Notes: generated by a model from the sequence alone, not told the origin. 64,000 nucleotides of DNA from Psettodes erumei (GCA_016785225.1 JAFBJZ010000669.1:310001-374000); one strand, 5' to 3'; numbered from the stretch's first letter, positions 24,641-39,792 are shown. A program made the numbers and translations.

Positions 24641-27600
24641 TTAAGTGAGGAGCTAAAAACGGAGTATCAGGTTGAGCTCAAATTGAGTAGAAATAATAAA
24701 CTCTCCAAGTTCATGGCTTTGGCTGAGGGGGAGGTGAGGTAAAGTTAACACAGCCAGGGCTCTCTACACTGACAAGCTGAGCACAGCATTTAGCACGACA
24801 CTAAAAAAATGTTTGGGATAACACTTAGCACATCTGAGGTGTGCCGTGACCGGACTCTCAGAGAGCTGCTCCGACAGTGCTTGTTTTTTCCAGTGCGAGC
24901 GGGATTTGAGCGGTGGGCTTACGTCTGAAAGATGTGGTGGGAGTGAGACCCTTAAATGCAGAGGGGTCACTTCTGTTTTATGTTCACCCAAACCTGCTTG
25001 TATAGGCCTCATTGTATTGAGGAGAAGTGCGGATCCATGCGTTTGCTCACTTGTCCGGAATGAATCACATTTCGTCATCCCCTCCTATCTAGAGCTGAGA
25101 CACATTTCATAGATGCTCTCCTCATCTCCTTTGACAGTGGATTCATGTCCGATCTTCATTTCCACATATGATGTTTGACCATTCAGCTATGAACTCATGG
25201 TGGAATTTAGCCTTTACAACCCCATGTTTGACCTTAGCTTTTCAAAACAAACTCTCTAAGTGGAGTTAGTCATCATGTGGGTCTGCGGCAGCTCCGCACT
25301 TGTTGTTTCAGTCATGTGTGAAAGGAGAGTAGTTACAGCCAAACCAAACCACCTCAGCTGAGCCTGCGAATTTATGATTACATCAACCACTGATAAATCA
25401 GTTTAATGTGACCAAACCATTTAGAAATAACATGGGCTAAGTGGGCTTAACATATTGTACATTGACTATTTCTCTCACTTAAACAGTTACAGTCAAATAA
25501 TTTCTGTAGCTATATTAAACCTGTTGTCTTGGCAAAATAAACTGGCTATAATCTTTGACTTCCAATACTTTCCTCTCTCTGTGGGCATAAACACTGTTTA
25601 CAATTGACAATTATGTGCAGAGCTTTGACGTGGCTGAAGGCCAGATGGAGGACACAGTAGCAACTCGCACAATGGGAAAAATATTTTTATCCCCTTGTCA
25701 TAAGCTATATAATGACTTCAGCTTTTTTTTCTTGGCATCTCAAAGGAGGAAAGTGGCTAAGTACATTTGTGTTTGGGTTTAAACTACCCAAAAGACAAAT
25801 GATAAATCATGAAAAAATATATGTACTGTATACGGTACATATTAAAGGCTCAGTAATAATTGTCCCATAATATAATACTTGCGTATAATAAAGTAACAGT
25901 GATAGATTGCACGATGAGTACTTTTGTTTTTACTACTATTTTTCCACTTAGGTATCATTACAGCATGTTTAATTCAGGGGCTGAGTACTTCTTCCATCAC
26001 TGCTCGTGCTGCATCAAAGAATTTCTCAGCATCTCTCAATGCATGCAATGAGTCGGTCTGCTTGAAGTCTCCATTCTCAAACAAAAGGTAATAATGGAAC
26101 AGATGCTTGAAAACTCTTACAATACCAGTGTTCTGCAAACACTGAGTCATGTTTCAGCAACCATCATCATGGTGGTGCTCATTTCTCCATGAAGACAAAC
26201 ATGTACTCAGGCTGCAGTAATTCGTCATTGCTGATTGTGATCGGACGAGGCTCTTAGAAAGCCGTAAGATAACGGTGACACTAATTTGAGGTGAGGATTT
26301 AAAGGGCTTACCAAGTGCCTTGTTACAGCTCTGCACTGACTATAAATGTTCAGTACAGTGAAACACGTGCGTAGCGGATGATGATAAAACTGTCACAAAT
26401 AATGCTCACCTCGCTAAAAGCCCTCAATGATAATAATATGACAACAAATAATAACTGAGTGAATAATTGTGTGTGTGTGGATGTGACAGAGCAGCTGTTG
26501 AAGTGATCTACAGGTCCTGTGTGATTTCTTTTTCTCTGAGAAAAATATCCATAAATCAATGAGAAATGATTTGACATCTTCACTTATACCTGTTGAAAGT
26601 GTAATTCATTATTAGCAGCTACATGTCACACTGTGGAAATCTGCAGCTGGGCTCAAAGGAAGGATCATATTATCGTGAATTGTAACAAGTTAAATGTGCG
26701 TATTCCCTTGTTGTATAGTGTATAAGTCAGCATGAAGTATGGCCTCCAACTCTGTTAGAATAATCAACACAACAATGGTAGGATGAGAATGCAAATACAG
26801 TACCTATTAATGTATAATGCTCTCTGTGGTTGTGAAAAATGAAAACATGAGATCTTGCTTAAACTTTCCATTCCAATTCCCTCTCCATGTCAAAAATTCA
26901 AAGCATTTGTGCAAGTCTCAACTTTCACAAGTTTGCTGGTATTGATAGAAGAATTGCCAGAATTTCAAGTGGATTATTGTTTTATAACATGGAACAAAAT
27001 CTGTGTTACAAGACAACATTGGAGCCATGGTGAGATGCACTGTTCAACGCACTACAAATGACAAAAAGCCATGGTTAATAAGGTCTAATTTATTTCATGC
27101 ATTTGTTGTTGACATTTGATTATGATGTAACAACATATAATAAAATTATAAAAAGTAGTACAACATGTTATACTTCATGTTGCCAAAAGGTGGATGTTTA
27201 TGTAGTTTTGGAAACAGACCAGTGAAATTTACTAAATGAATATATTTAATATTCTCAATGAAAACTTGTTTGAAAGAGTCCCCCACAGCGTTTCAATCAT
27301 CAGCGAGACCTGAGGAGTGGAGGGTCTCCATCACGTAGGCCTTTTACAGCTGGTGGAGGCCTTACAAGCACAGCGCCTCTGGTGCGTCTGATCTCTGGGG
27401 ATAGGAACCTAATACCACCCTCCCTCCTTTTCGCTCCACGCTTGAACGAGTGCGCTCACTGTACCATGAGCCGCAGAGTATGTGATTTCACTGTTTGGGT
27501 TGGCAGCACAGGCCGAAACTGTCCGCCTCTCTAAGAGCAGCCTACTGGTCTGTGAGGGAAAAGACATGCATCAGGAGCTATTAAAAAAAAAATCCACTGT

Positions 27601-29480
27601 TTAGATAGATTGAGCTGTGAATTGTGTATTCTGGTAAAATAGATGTATAATTTATGACAGTCACTTTTGTGCCGAACCATTTCAGGGGTGTCATGTGTTG
27701 CTTATGGGTTGGATGTTCACAGGTGAAGTAAGTGAAAGTACCAGTGAGGTCATACATAAATGTGGGTCATAGACAGTCTTTGTTTATGAGGTGTTCAGGC
27801 CAAACTCTTAGAGCAACAATATGCTCAGCTTTTATTTATGTATTGTCAGCTTGTAATGCATGAACTTCCTGACGGTAACGTCCCGTTAATCATAGTCACC
27901 TGTCATTCCCCAAACTTAATTCAGTAAACAACCACATCTTATTTTGTTTGGACTGGATTCCCTGAGTGACTCTTAAATTTTAGATGTCTGAACTTCCTCA
28001 AACAGAAACGCAATAAGGGTTTTCAAAACAGTCCCAGCTCGAATCTGCATTACAACTGGAGGATTCCGAAGTTTGTACCAACAAATCAAGATGATCACTC
28101 TCATGGATGATCTAAATAATTCCAATAAGATCCAAGTCTTTTTCCTAAAGAAATAAAAATCAACTGCTGCCTGACTTAAAAGCAAAGTAACAAAAGCCAG
28201 CTACAAGTTTACTTGCCAGATCATGTTTTGTTGCTTAAATTTATAAAAATAGAATGTTGACTGATTGTTGGTAACCAGAATATACTTAGATTATCCAGGG
28301 ATGAGACCTTTAGGAAAATTTCCCAAATTCACAAAACTTAATCTCAATGATGAGATCGAATGTTGCTGGTGCCTCAGCAGGATCTTTGCCTTTTTCCCGT
28401 GTCCATCATGTGAAAACAAGTTGACGGGGGGCTGCATTCCTTTAACCATCTCCAAACAAGTGGCCACTATCTATTTTTGGGCACAGCTCCTGCATCCCAC
28501 ACATGCATGATTCCCCTGGAGTGTCTGGCAACATCTTTTTCCCAGAGATCTATGTATACGCGTGTCCTGGGTCATCTTTATTTGTCATGCAGGCACTCCT
28601 AGATCAAGTATGTGGTCCCCAGAGACAAAGTTTGCCTTGTGAAAATGGGTAACGGTGAGAAAACCAACAGACGTATGGTATGGTATACAGTGTTAATGTT
28701 TGCCAATGCCAGCATAAATCAGTAGGATTTAGCATCTGGCATCAAGAATTGGCCAGTTTCCTTTACTCACAGATTATAAATATAAACTGAACCCATAATG
28801 TGGCAGAGACAAGATTTACACTTTAACTTACTCAATCAGGATCACATCTTTAATTTTTCAAAAAAAAAAACCCCACTTCTCAGCTCATTTTAGATTTCCA
28901 CAGTAGTCCAAAATAAGCAGGTCATGTAGAATGATTTTGATTTGACATTCATCAGATGATTGGATACTGTCCATCCTCCCCAGGGGACGTTTGTGGAAAC
29001 TCTCCCAGAGTGCAACAAGGTCTGGATCTTCTCGAACAAAATGTTATTTTCCAAACACACTGACAAAGTGTGTAAGACGTAGTATAGCTCCATTTTTACT
29101 GCTGCAAAGCATTACGCAAATATCAGTGAGCTCCAAAATTTCTGAACGGCTACATTTTTTTGTATGTGTTGTATTAACTGTTAAATGAAGGACAATTATG
29201 TTACAAAAACATGTTGTATGTCATGCAGACAGTTTCAGACTGAGACTTCAAGATCTGTGTTTCTGCTGAGACTTCTGTTGCAGACTCCATACAATGAACG
29301 TGAATGGAATTTATTTTGACAGGAGGAAAGCATTGAGAATGTACATTTTGAAAACTTTCGATTATCAGGCAAGACCCAGGCCAAACTGAAATATGTCTAA
29401 TTATTGGATGGTTTGCAACCCATTTCATTGTATACACTATGAACAAACACCTAGAACATGTCAATCAGCCTTAGCTGTAT
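24641..29480. other. Gene-poor stretch, no coding sequence recognised
   Basis: A GC-richer patch lies at about 27,280-27,560. The open frames are short and without family resemblance. No RNA gene was recognised. Confidence 0.5.
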
Positions 29481-29484
29481 GTTT

Positions 29485-29690
29485 TATTTAGAGCTAATAA
29501 GCAAATGTTAGCATGCTAAACTCAGATGAGGCATGTCAACACTTTTAATGTGAACATGTTAGCATGCGGATGTTAACATTTTGCATGAAGTACAGTTTCA
29601 CAGACACTATGGGAGGTCACTTTAAGTTGAGTCTGACACATTGTTTGAGGAGTATTGCATACCATTACAGATACAAAATCTGATAACAAA
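29485..29690. repeat. Degenerate 'GTTAGCATG' fish dispersed repeat
   Basis: Reiterated TGTTAGCATGCTAAAC, ATGTTAGCATGCGGATGTTA and AACATTTTGC blocks are followed by a tail reading GAAGTACAGTTTCACAGACA with ATGGGAGGTCA. These match a widespread fish repeat made of 'catgttagcatgctaa' units ending in 'aaagtacagctgaggctgatgggaatgtcatt'. The family name is uncertain and the copy is diverged. Confidence 0.6.
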
Positions 29691-32600
29691 AGAAAAAAAC
29701 CCCACAATGCTTACAGTGAGTTTGGGCTTAGAGCCACCATCATACTATGTCTTCAAATACAAGACAAGGCGAAGCTCCATGCAGTACTGAGAAAAGCCAT
29801 CTGACTGGATCTGTGACAGTTCACATTTTCATCTCCCTTGGTTCTGCTGCCAAAACCTATTTTCTTGGCAGAATAAGAGAGCGCATGGCTCCATTTTAAC
29901 AGCACTTAAAAATAGACGTGTACTCCTCCTTCTGCAGATGTACAGATAACCGAGCTATTGAACAGATTAAGTGAGTGACCCACATAAACAATCCGAGACT
30001 GACCAAACAGACTGTCCGCTTGCTTCCATTAAAATATAGGGTTTCGGGTTAATGGTGATGATTGATCCTACATATTCTGCGGCGCCTGTTTGACAGATCT
30101 ATGCATCATTTTCAACTTGGATGTTTCTGAATCAGCAGCCTTTTTTTTTGTAGCTACATCAAAACTTTTGGATGGTGGATTTATTCAGAGGAAGTTGATG
30201 CCAAGTTCCAGTAAAAAGAAAAAAGAGAGAGAGAGAGATTTTTATTTTAAGCTTTTCATAATCAATGGAGGAAAAAAAAATTACAAAAAATGTTGACTTG
30301 GCTAAGATACGCATTAGTCAGAGATGAATTTATTAAAATGACATTGGTGGCCCTCCTAAACTTAGACAGTTGTTGATTGATTAAGTTTGTTAACTAACAC
30401 TAGCTAACCTGCTGCTAGGTGCGATCATTCTTTGGCAGAGTTTTCTCTGCAGGGCTGTGGGGATTGAGAGCATGAGAAATAGTTTTCAGATGTTGCAAAG
30501 GGAAGACTGACTGCAACGTATAAAACAGAGACACAATATGGTTTCAGCTTGCTTGTGCATAATTCCCATCCAGTCATCCATCAGCGAGACAGCAACAGCC
30601 AGGAGAGGAAAAAACCCTTTCGGATCCAAAAAACACTCAATCACGTTAACTATTTACTGTAACAATATGATAATTTACACATGCATTTGAGTTGCAAAAC
30701 CTCTCAGTGAGAGATTTCAAAGGGGAGTGGTTGGTAGGAAAGACAACTTAATGAGAAAACGAAAAGTACATGCTGCTACACAGCTATTTTCCTAATCCTG
30801 AATACAGTTATCTAATAAGAAGCAGTTGAGGAGGAGATGAGGAGATGAGTGTGTGATCTGAGCAGTAGTTTGTCCTCCCGTCGATATGATACAGTACATT
30901 CCTCCTTGACGTCATAAACAAAACTTTTAATTCCTCTGTGCCATTAAATTTGATTGTAATAGCTTCTTTAGACAGTTTGAGCCTCTGTAGCCCTGACAAG
31001 GCTGGAGGTCCTGGTCTTGAAACCTTGCACAGCGCTGAACGAGGCAATGTGGAAACAATTTGATTTGAGTGAATGATCCGGTTTAGCTAAATAGATCGTT
31101 TTACAGAGGCTTCTTTCCCCCCATCGCTGCAGTCTTCACTAATAGACAGTCCACTGAACCCAATGGGTCTGTGTCTGCTCTGCTGTCTGCACTGACATGG
31201 CAGAGTGAGCAGCATAAACACAGCAGCTAGGGTGGTGGCTTCAGTGTCAGTCACACAGAAGTGTTGGCATTCTTTTTCTTGATGGCACAGGTTTCCTCGG
31301 TGATGTTTTTAAAGTTCAATTTTACCATCCGCCTCCATTTTTTGTCAGAAGCTACAAAATCCACATTTGGTCAAACAGTTCGGGCCTGAGTGGAGCTTAG
31401 GTGGGTCAAGTGACCTTGACCTCTGCTGAGTGCTGAAACTTGACAGGCCTGTCAATTTGTGTAAATAAAAAGCAATGACTCTGGGGCGTTTACAATAACT
31501 TCAGCACAGCTGGAATTTTATTTTGGACCAAGCACACATTAAAGGAACTACATTTGGCTGGGAGTGGGTTCTACTTTCAGCCACTGTGGATGCCACTTGT
31601 TTAATTTTCAGACTACGGTATCTCTTACTTGCAATTACATACATGGTTTAATATTTGCAAGCTAGTCGGGTCGTTAGATTTATTATTTTTTGGTTATATT
31701 CTTGCCACTGCCTCTTGGATCTTGAGATGTATTCAAAGCGATGCAGTTGACCAAATGAAAGTAGGCAAGTTGTGTTGCAGTTCTGAATCACCACTGAAGT
31801 CCTGCAATGCAGCGAACACTTGAGACTACTGAACAGTGTATAGTGAGCATCATGGTGAATTTTTCCTCAAAGTCAAACTCAACAAAGGTGGTCTGGACTA
31901 CAGTCCTGCCACTCTGTCACCAAACAGAGTTTGACATTACGCTGATCCGACAGAGCGAGGTGAGAGGGCGAGGATAAGTGTTCCTGTAATGCACTGCTAA
32001 TGCATAATCCTGAACATGCAACAATAATAAACCACACATTATCCTTTCAGTAATGTACATCAGTAACGTAAGAAGTACACAAATCCTTTAAGCACCCTGA
32101 ATTGTGTATATAGTAAGTAAAAGTAATTTTTTATTAAGTTTTTACTTGCATGTGATATTGCATTGCTTGATATAGTCTACCATTTGAGAGCAGATTAAGA
32201 AGGTGCAACTGTTATCATCTAGATGTATGCATGTTGTGGCCATAAAAATGTTCATGCATGTGAATCAGACATGTGGAGTAGTAGTACTTGTACTTTAAAT
32301 AAAAAAAGTTCCAATTTGCAGATTCTGAAATGTGTATTTATTCTCTAGTTGAATTACTGCAGGTAAATTAACCTGAGATAAAATAACCTGATACCTACAT
32401 TTTACCAGGTAAAAAAGACTAAGATGCACTCCACTTTTTTTCTCAGACATTAAACAGGTTGCTGAGAGGTCAACAGTGACATGCAGCTCACAACATATTC
32501 CCTGACAAAGTGCACTGCCCATTTATCTTTCTTCAGATTCATAATGAATGACTCATTAATCTAAATACAATCTACACTAAAGTTATTTAGATTGTTACCT

Positions 32601-33690
32601 CATCGAGTGACACCATCACTGTACATTTTCAAGTTCTGCTTTTCCAAAAGTTCCTTATCTCATCTGGGAGCCGTTCAGAATGGATCACCTTGTCTTGACA
32701 TGATGGACTGCAGATAGTAGTTGTGTTATCATATCCAGGGGTTAATACGGCAAAATTAGATGTGGATGATTGAGATAGAGGCTGCCCCAGCCTGGCTTCA
32801 TGAACACACTGCTGCCTGCTGCTGCTGCTACTGACACGAGCATACCTCCAGTAGTCAAACATTTCCCTGTAGTTGTCTTTTACTCCTCTCATCTCCAGAG
32901 AACGGCTCTTTGGCCTCAGTTACCCTCTGCAGCCACTCCAGCTCGGCCGTCTTCTGTCCAACAGCAGCTTTGGCAGAAGGAGTTTGTTTTGAAGAAACTG
33001 TTGAACTAAGACTCCCCAGTCTGCTTTGACACACATACCAAGATAAATAGATGTCTGATGGGTTTTGTTCAGATAACGGAATTGACTCACTGGGACCCTG
33101 CAGGGTCTACACACACATCAAAGTCTGCGTGTGTGCAAGCGTTCAATACTACTTATGTGGACAAGTGCAACCACACAGCACATGCACACGTTTAATGTGC
33201 TATAATATTTTCTTTTTCACTGAAATGAAGATTTACTTTGTACATAAACTTTGTGTGTGTTTGTTGAACCGAGTCTCTGCAGGAGACCACACAAACTCTG
33301 TGTTTGTCGAGATAAACTCATTAAACCATCGCCTCTTGTAGTTCAAAGCCTCACTGATGTTTTGGAAATAAAATTAGTAAGGCATATTTTTCCAGATTCA
33401 TGACCTCCTGACTTTTTAAACCAAGATTTGATTCTGAGTGCATTTAAGAGGAACTTCAATATTAAATCATTGTAATAGTGAAATAAAAAAGCAGCACTTT
33501 CTCCAAGTATATGGCACGATCAACAACTGCAGACACAGCAGTAGTCATTGAAAAATATACTTCAGTCTGGTTTACTTGACCACAACCGTATTAGATTTAG
33601 GCTCATTTTTGTTGTGCCTGCATTTTTCTAACAAACTTTTTTAAAATGTAATCTTTACACTGGCCTTTCATTAAGCACAACACAAAAAAT
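29691..33690. other. Gene-poor stretch, nothing recognised
   Basis: The sequence is AT-rich with short open frames only. No gene, RNA or bounded repeat was supported. Confidence 0.5.
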
Positions 33691-33800
33691 TACAACTAAA
33701 GTGAGCAACCTCCCCAAACAATTACAATCATTAGTCAGCTCGTCACCTTTAACCTCAGTCTATTACACTGACAGGATATTTATATTGTAATGTTGTTTTT
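33691..33800. promoter_or_regulatory. Weak candidate regulatory patch
   Basis: CAATTACAATCATTAGTCAG followed by TCACCTTTAACCTC combines several homeodomain-like cores in about 60 bases. This is the only basis for the call. Confidence 0.15.
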
Positions 33801-36800
33801 GAAGCTGAAGTGAAGCAATGTTGCAATCCTTTCCCCCCCACACTATTTAGAGGGAAGACAGTTGGTGGTCTGGGTTTATGGGAAATTTTTTATGTTTTTG
33901 CTCATTTTAAATGTGGGCAAATTAAATGGAGTGGCATGATGTGACGAGGGATGAACTTGCCACTAAAACTGAAAAATCTTCAAATAAACAAATTGCCTCC
34001 AAATTCCCTCCTCTTCATTCGTTACATTCCAGCGGGCTGTTGCTAAGCTTCCCTCAGGCTCCACAGCGAGGTGAAGTGGTGGATCATTGTTGACGTTTTA
34101 TGGAGAGCTGCAGCTGAGAGCACTTTCATCAGTCATAGCCTTTTCACAATATAACTACATGAATTAAGAAATCTGTTTAAAAATCACGGTTGACTAAATA
34201 CTCAGCAGTATCACCACAGGATTAATCACATGTTCATAGAGTTTCAGAGGGATGCACCCTTGGAAATTTTTGTTTTCTGTGAAATCTATTTGCTCTATTA
34301 GTGACTTCTGAGCATTTAGTCTGTCACCGAAAACAGTAGGTTTTTTATTATAATACTAATGTACAATGGAGGAAAATAACATATGTGAATAGGCACCAAG
34401 CATCCAGTCTCTTCCAACAATCACTTGCAGATGACAATCCCAGACTTAAGTTAAACTCCAGACAGAGAATCCGTGCGGAGATGTCAAAAACCTACAGCAA
34501 GTGTGTTGCAGTTCCCACACACAACCTTCATGGCCCATTTGCAAGACTGTATTTACTACTGGCAGAAAGGATGAGCCCTGGATATCCTCAGGGGTGAAGC
34601 AGGTTCTTGGTGTCCGGCCAGTGGTGCACAGAGCCCGGCAGAAAGTGAGCATCGAGGTGCAGGGGTGAGTCGTTGTGCTCCATATAGTGTTGTGCCTGGA
34701 TCAATGAGTGTTCATTATTTGATTGACAGAGGTGAGACTGCAGGTGGTATTTTAAGAAGATAGAGGATTATATGGATTTTTTCAATTGTACAGTAGATCT
34801 TTTTTAAAAATCAAATTTAAGGCAATATTCTTGTTTTTGCTGGGCATTTTCTTTTTTTGGCAGCATTAAACCGGTTGTTTCCTTGTACTTTTAGTTGGAA
34901 GCTAACTTAGTCCTATGTTTGTACTGAATATGACCTTTTTATGGAACGTGTAAATCTGAATAAAATGGCAAACAAATGTGTCTTTAAAATGTTGATACAT
35001 GCTGAGTTTAGCCCACATAGATCTGTATCATTTCAACAGTCTGTCCGCTGGTTACCAGATAAACAGCCAGCTCCACATCTCCACATTTCTATCCACCATT
35101 TGCCTCCACGGATGTTTGTCTTATTATTTTTTGCTGGTTGCTAACTTTGTTTGATTGACTTCTGTAGAAAGGTTAGGTGTTGTGGGTGTATCAGAGCTTG
35201 TTTGCATTGGGTATTAGTGAGAGACGCCAATACACAGTGTGTGTAAACCTAAAACAGTGAGTGAGCCATGTGTGCGCCATATGGGACACGCAGGTGTTTT
35301 CAGTTATCTTAGAACTCTTCAGGTGTGAATTCAAACAGCAAGTGAAGCAGACTTTCATCCTGCATTATTCACATGAATATGACCGCAGAAACATTTGTGT
35401 TTATTCACCATAAAGCTAAGCAGCAGCAGACACACCGAGTTAGTCTGTCATGTTGTGTTTGTGTTCATTTCTGACTAAACCAAGTACTCACCAAACTGAC
35501 AATTGTAATTAAATGTTTGAGTTGCATAAAATAATATAAAAATGAATAAATAAATAAAAATAAAATTAGCTTTGTTGTGCATGCACACACACAGTTACAT
35601 CTATATCATTCTATTGGAGCACTGGCCAGCATAGCTTTAGAGTTGTAATCAGCCTGAATCATTGAAAACACATGCGTGTGTGTGCATGTGTGTGTGCATT
35701 CACAATAATATCAAAAATATTGATTGACACAGGCTAAGATCTGTTGATTTATCTGTATGATTTAAAACCTACTTTGAAGCAAAACATAATTTTCCCTAAC
35801 CAATTTTTAATTATTCATATTTTTGCAGAAAAAGCTTACTTTTTAATTGTGGAAAAACATATAGAAAAATACAATTTCGTATCTGGGAACAGGGGTTTCT
35901 CTTGCTCATACTGACACAAGCCTGGCCCCAGGACTTACTTCATCTGGAGCAAGCCTCTGACTGTGGCAGGAGACACAAGTTCAGCAGCAGTGAACCCTTG
36001 AATTTAAGTAGAGATTTTCCAAACCCCGTAAACGATATTGTGAGATCTTCAGATATTACAGATTGGTTACACTGTTCATGATGAAAGATTCTCTTTCTAA
36101 AGGAGAAAATAAATAATGGTGAGTAAATCTCTGCTGCAAATCTTCAGGTCTGTAAGGGGGGGGTAATGAAGCTTAAACAGACTATATTGAAGCGTTTTGC
36201 TACAGGACACTTATACAAAGACATAAACAGACTCTGGCCTAGTTACTTGTTCCTTCTTGGTGTTGTTGCCATGATTTGTTTATTGTTATCAGTGACCTGT
36301 AAATAAATAGAACCTGATCTGGCTCAGAGCACATTTCCTGTGTAGTAGTACAGTAGAGGGGTCCAGAGTCAGGCAGGGAAAAGAAGTAGCACATGTTTTA
36401 TGGGTCATGCACCATGTACAAGCCTTTTTCTGATACTGCTTGGTAAAGTTTCACAACTGTCCACTGAGGGCTGCACTATCCTGTGTTCGAGTCTAATTGG
36501 ACAGAACAGTACTGACAGCAGGAATTATTAAATCACAAGTTTAAAAAAAAGACGTCTGACGTCTGACTTCACACTTCTTGGTGTCTGGCACTGTAAATCC
36601 AACATGATATGTTCTCTGTTGTCCTCTCTGCCAAGATATGTTTTACCTCCATGCTGCCAAGAGAATGGATCATTTCAACATCCGTCAGGATGAATCATAT
36701 TGTCTCAGACTCAGCCTCTAAGACTTTTCACAGAGCCCGTATTAGTGTAGTTCCTAATTGTCAAGAAATAAATGTCAGTATCTTGACACCAGTGCATTTG

Positions 36801-37790
36801 ATCAGATGAAAACTGCGCTCATACTAGGTTACATGCAGTAAATTGAATAGAAACTGATACATAAAGACATGACTGAAAGAATAAATATATAGGTTATATA
36901 TAGGTTTTCACAATTCAAAGTGCCTCACCTTTAGATGACCTTTGGATGGTCACTTTTAATTAATTTCCATAATTTGAATTAACTGTTTAATTTAAAGTGT
37001 TTCACTGAATGCAAGAGTACATCTTACAGTTACAAAAGGTGAGTCGGGCATGATTCATAAGTTACTTCTATTTCTCTATTGCGTTTTTGTAAGAGGGTGG
37101 CAAGTGACAATTATTTTCCTTATCAGTTCATCTCCTAAAGATTTTTATGATTCATAATTGAATCAGTGATTAAATCATTCGGCCTAAGAAATGTCAGAAA
37201 ATAATTTTTAAAAATCCACAATCTTCTAAAGCACAGAGCGACATCTTTAAATCGCTGATTTGTCTGAACTGTCAAAACTCAAAGATATTTAGTTAGGCCT
37301 CAAAATGACTGAAATGATTAAATGATCATCTGAATAATTGCAAATTAACTCTCTGTTGAATGACTAATCAGTTGATCACCTGTAATTAGCAGTGTGTGGT
37401 ATTTAAAGGAGCCCATCAAAGGGATTCATATTTCCCTGTATTTGCAGTTTAGTGTATAAATAAAGAGATTTCATGAGGTCAGTTTCTTAATAACATTTAG
37501 CATGATTTAGCAACAATGAGACTTTCATCATGAACAGAAGTCACTCAGACTCAGTGGCATGATCACTGATATAGAAACCAATCATTCAAATCAGAGAGAC
37601 AAACACAGAGCCAGCAGACGGAACCCTGGATCTGTGTCTGTGTAAAAATTTACCACCAGAAGTTTAACTGACAAGTGTAATAAATCAAGGCTGGACCTTC
37701 CCGCTGAACCACATCAGAACAAATGGATCATGCCAGAATGCTAATTCCCCACCAGCCTCTGTATAAACACAGAGAGGGGGAGGCAGAGGA
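33801..37790. other. Gene-poor stretch, nothing recognised
   Basis: I see only AT-rich unique-looking sequence and short CA-rich patches near 35,580 and 35,675. No gene could be supported. Confidence 0.5.
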
Positions 37791-37797
37791 GCAGAGC

Positions 37798-37828
37798 GGG
37801 CCAGAGGGTGAGGAAGGGTGAGGCTGGG
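37798..37828 (+). other. Canonical G-quadruplex motif
   Basis: Four GGG runs (37,798-37,800, 37,806-37,808, 37,816-37,818 and 37,826-37,828) are separated by loops of 5, 7 and 7 bases, fitting G3+N1-7. It sits in a purine-rich segment with a further GGGGG just upstream. No gene is near, so any role is open. Confidence 0.6.
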
Positions 37829-39420
37829 CGATGAGGGATGATCAGGAATTCACTGGCCACTCAGAGAGCAGGGAGGGTTTGGGGAAGATTATAGGAGAGA
37901 TGATTGATTGAGTTCACTGCATTTGTATGAGTCAAAAGAAATATGAAATAAAGGATTCTATTGAAGAGTCCTGCACAGCATCACATTACCCCAGGTGGAT
38001 CTGTAAAAGCAATCATATGGTCAACCATGGCCTTGTCATACCGAGACAAGAAGCAAAAATTTAATCTAATTGTGGACGATCAGTGATTTTGCTGGACAGA
38101 TGCCATGTTTTTCATTGTAAATCATATTTGTGAAGCAGATAGGGGCCAAAAAAAGGAAAGTAAAGGGGAAGAGGGTGAGGAAATGAGTAAAGGAAGTTGG
38201 GAGTAAGTTGGGAACAAGCCAGTGCATCAAATAACTGTGAATCATCAAGCAAGAGGTTACAGTCTCACCTGCTTACTCACTGTATGCTGCTGTGGATAGA
38301 AACACCATAAAATGCATAAAACGCAAAATTCTGATTCGACCTGATAAGGGACATTGTGGGTGCGTGTGGAGAGGCTTAAGTAAAACTTATGAGGCAGCAT
38401 ATTAACAGTGTGTTATACTGATGCATGAGGTGCTGGTCGTGGATGGGCTGTGAAAACGAGTGTACGCGTCACCAGTGACATTAAAAATGTTATTCGCTGT
38501 GTTTCCTGAAGTTGACTTACTCACAGATACACTTCTTATTTAACATGGCAGCACATCAAGGAAGTTTCTGTTAAATAAACAGTATGAATACTTTCTCTCC
38601 TCATTACTTAATATCTGTCTGCTCCCCTGGCAATGACCATGACTGTGCAGGGTAACATTAACATTACACACATCGGCCTACACAAATTAAACAAAACTTT
38701 AGGAACAAATTTCCGAGTGTGAATTGGAGGCAGATTGATCAAGCTGTCACAGTTTGTAAACGGTTTCTTTGTTTGGAATATAGAATATATTATTACCATC
38801 AGTGTTCTGGAGGATTTTTTTTATCCATATACATTACACATATTTAATTTAAGGATTCTGAGGACCTACAATTACAAAGATTTCCTATTCCTTGATATAG
38901 ATATATATTTATTGCTGTCTTTTTAAAAAAATCAATATTACATCATTAATTCTATCTGTTCATTTATCCGTATCCCTATTTGATTCTCATTTTATCTCTT
39001 TCATTGGAAGTCTGTTTTATACATTTTGCAACCTTTTATGATGTGATGTAACCTGATTGATGTCCTTTCACCAGATTAAATCAAGTTTTATGCATTTATA
39101 TCAGTGAAATTTTACTTTAAATCATCTTGAGTAAATGTATTAACTCACTTGTTCAAAACAAGTTTGGTTGAATATTGATTTTCACCCCCCCAAACTAATT
39201 AATTCTCTCCCATATGTGTTATCATGACTAATAATAGTGTGAAACCACAAACATTTAAATGGTAGTTGCATGAAAGCAAATGAATGACCATTGATCAGTA
39301 ACACAAGTATAAATCACTAGAATTAACACTTTGGATAAAAAACATCAGTAAAGAGAGCAACTCATGATAAAAGCAGTTGTTTCTCCACAGGGTTAATATT
39401 TTAGTTCTGGGTGAAACTGG

Positions 39421-39440
39421 AAAAAAAAAAAAAAAAAAAA
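39421..39440. repeat. A20 homopolymer
   Basis: This is an uninterrupted run of twenty A. No retroelement body is recognisable beside it. Confidence 0.9.
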
Positions 39441-39777
39441 CTCAGTCTGGAATATTCCCAATCTCATTCCCATGATGGCTGGACACAGACAGAGGTAGTT
39501 TATACATACCGCCCTGCTCAAATAAACCATACCAACTTAATGCCACCCACATGCCCCTTGAATCAAAACAGCTTATGTCTGCAGAGAACCAGGATGGATG
39601 TGAAAGTTAAACAGTCTTTAAAGACATTCAAGAGGCTAATAAACAGATATTTCAACTTGTGTGTCATGGTATATTTCCTAATCTGTCAATCTCTCCCTGT
39701 ATTTGTTTTTGATAAATACCATGGAGCTGTCCTTCACTGAGGTTTTTTGAATGCGGACAGCCACACAGGCGAGGTCT

Positions 39778-39792
39778 GACATCTAGTGGAGG
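39778..39792 (-). promoter_or_regulatory. CTCF-like motif
   Basis: Read on the minus strand the sequence is CCTCCACTAGATGTC. It matches the CTCF core CCASYAGRKGGC at all but one position. Single motifs of this length occur by chance, so this is only a candidate. Confidence 0.25.

Noticed and set aside
25822..25846. Palindrome-like TGTACTGTATACGGTACA
   Set aside because: The short imperfect palindrome lies in AT-rich sequence with no flanking repeat or gene, and chance is sufficient.
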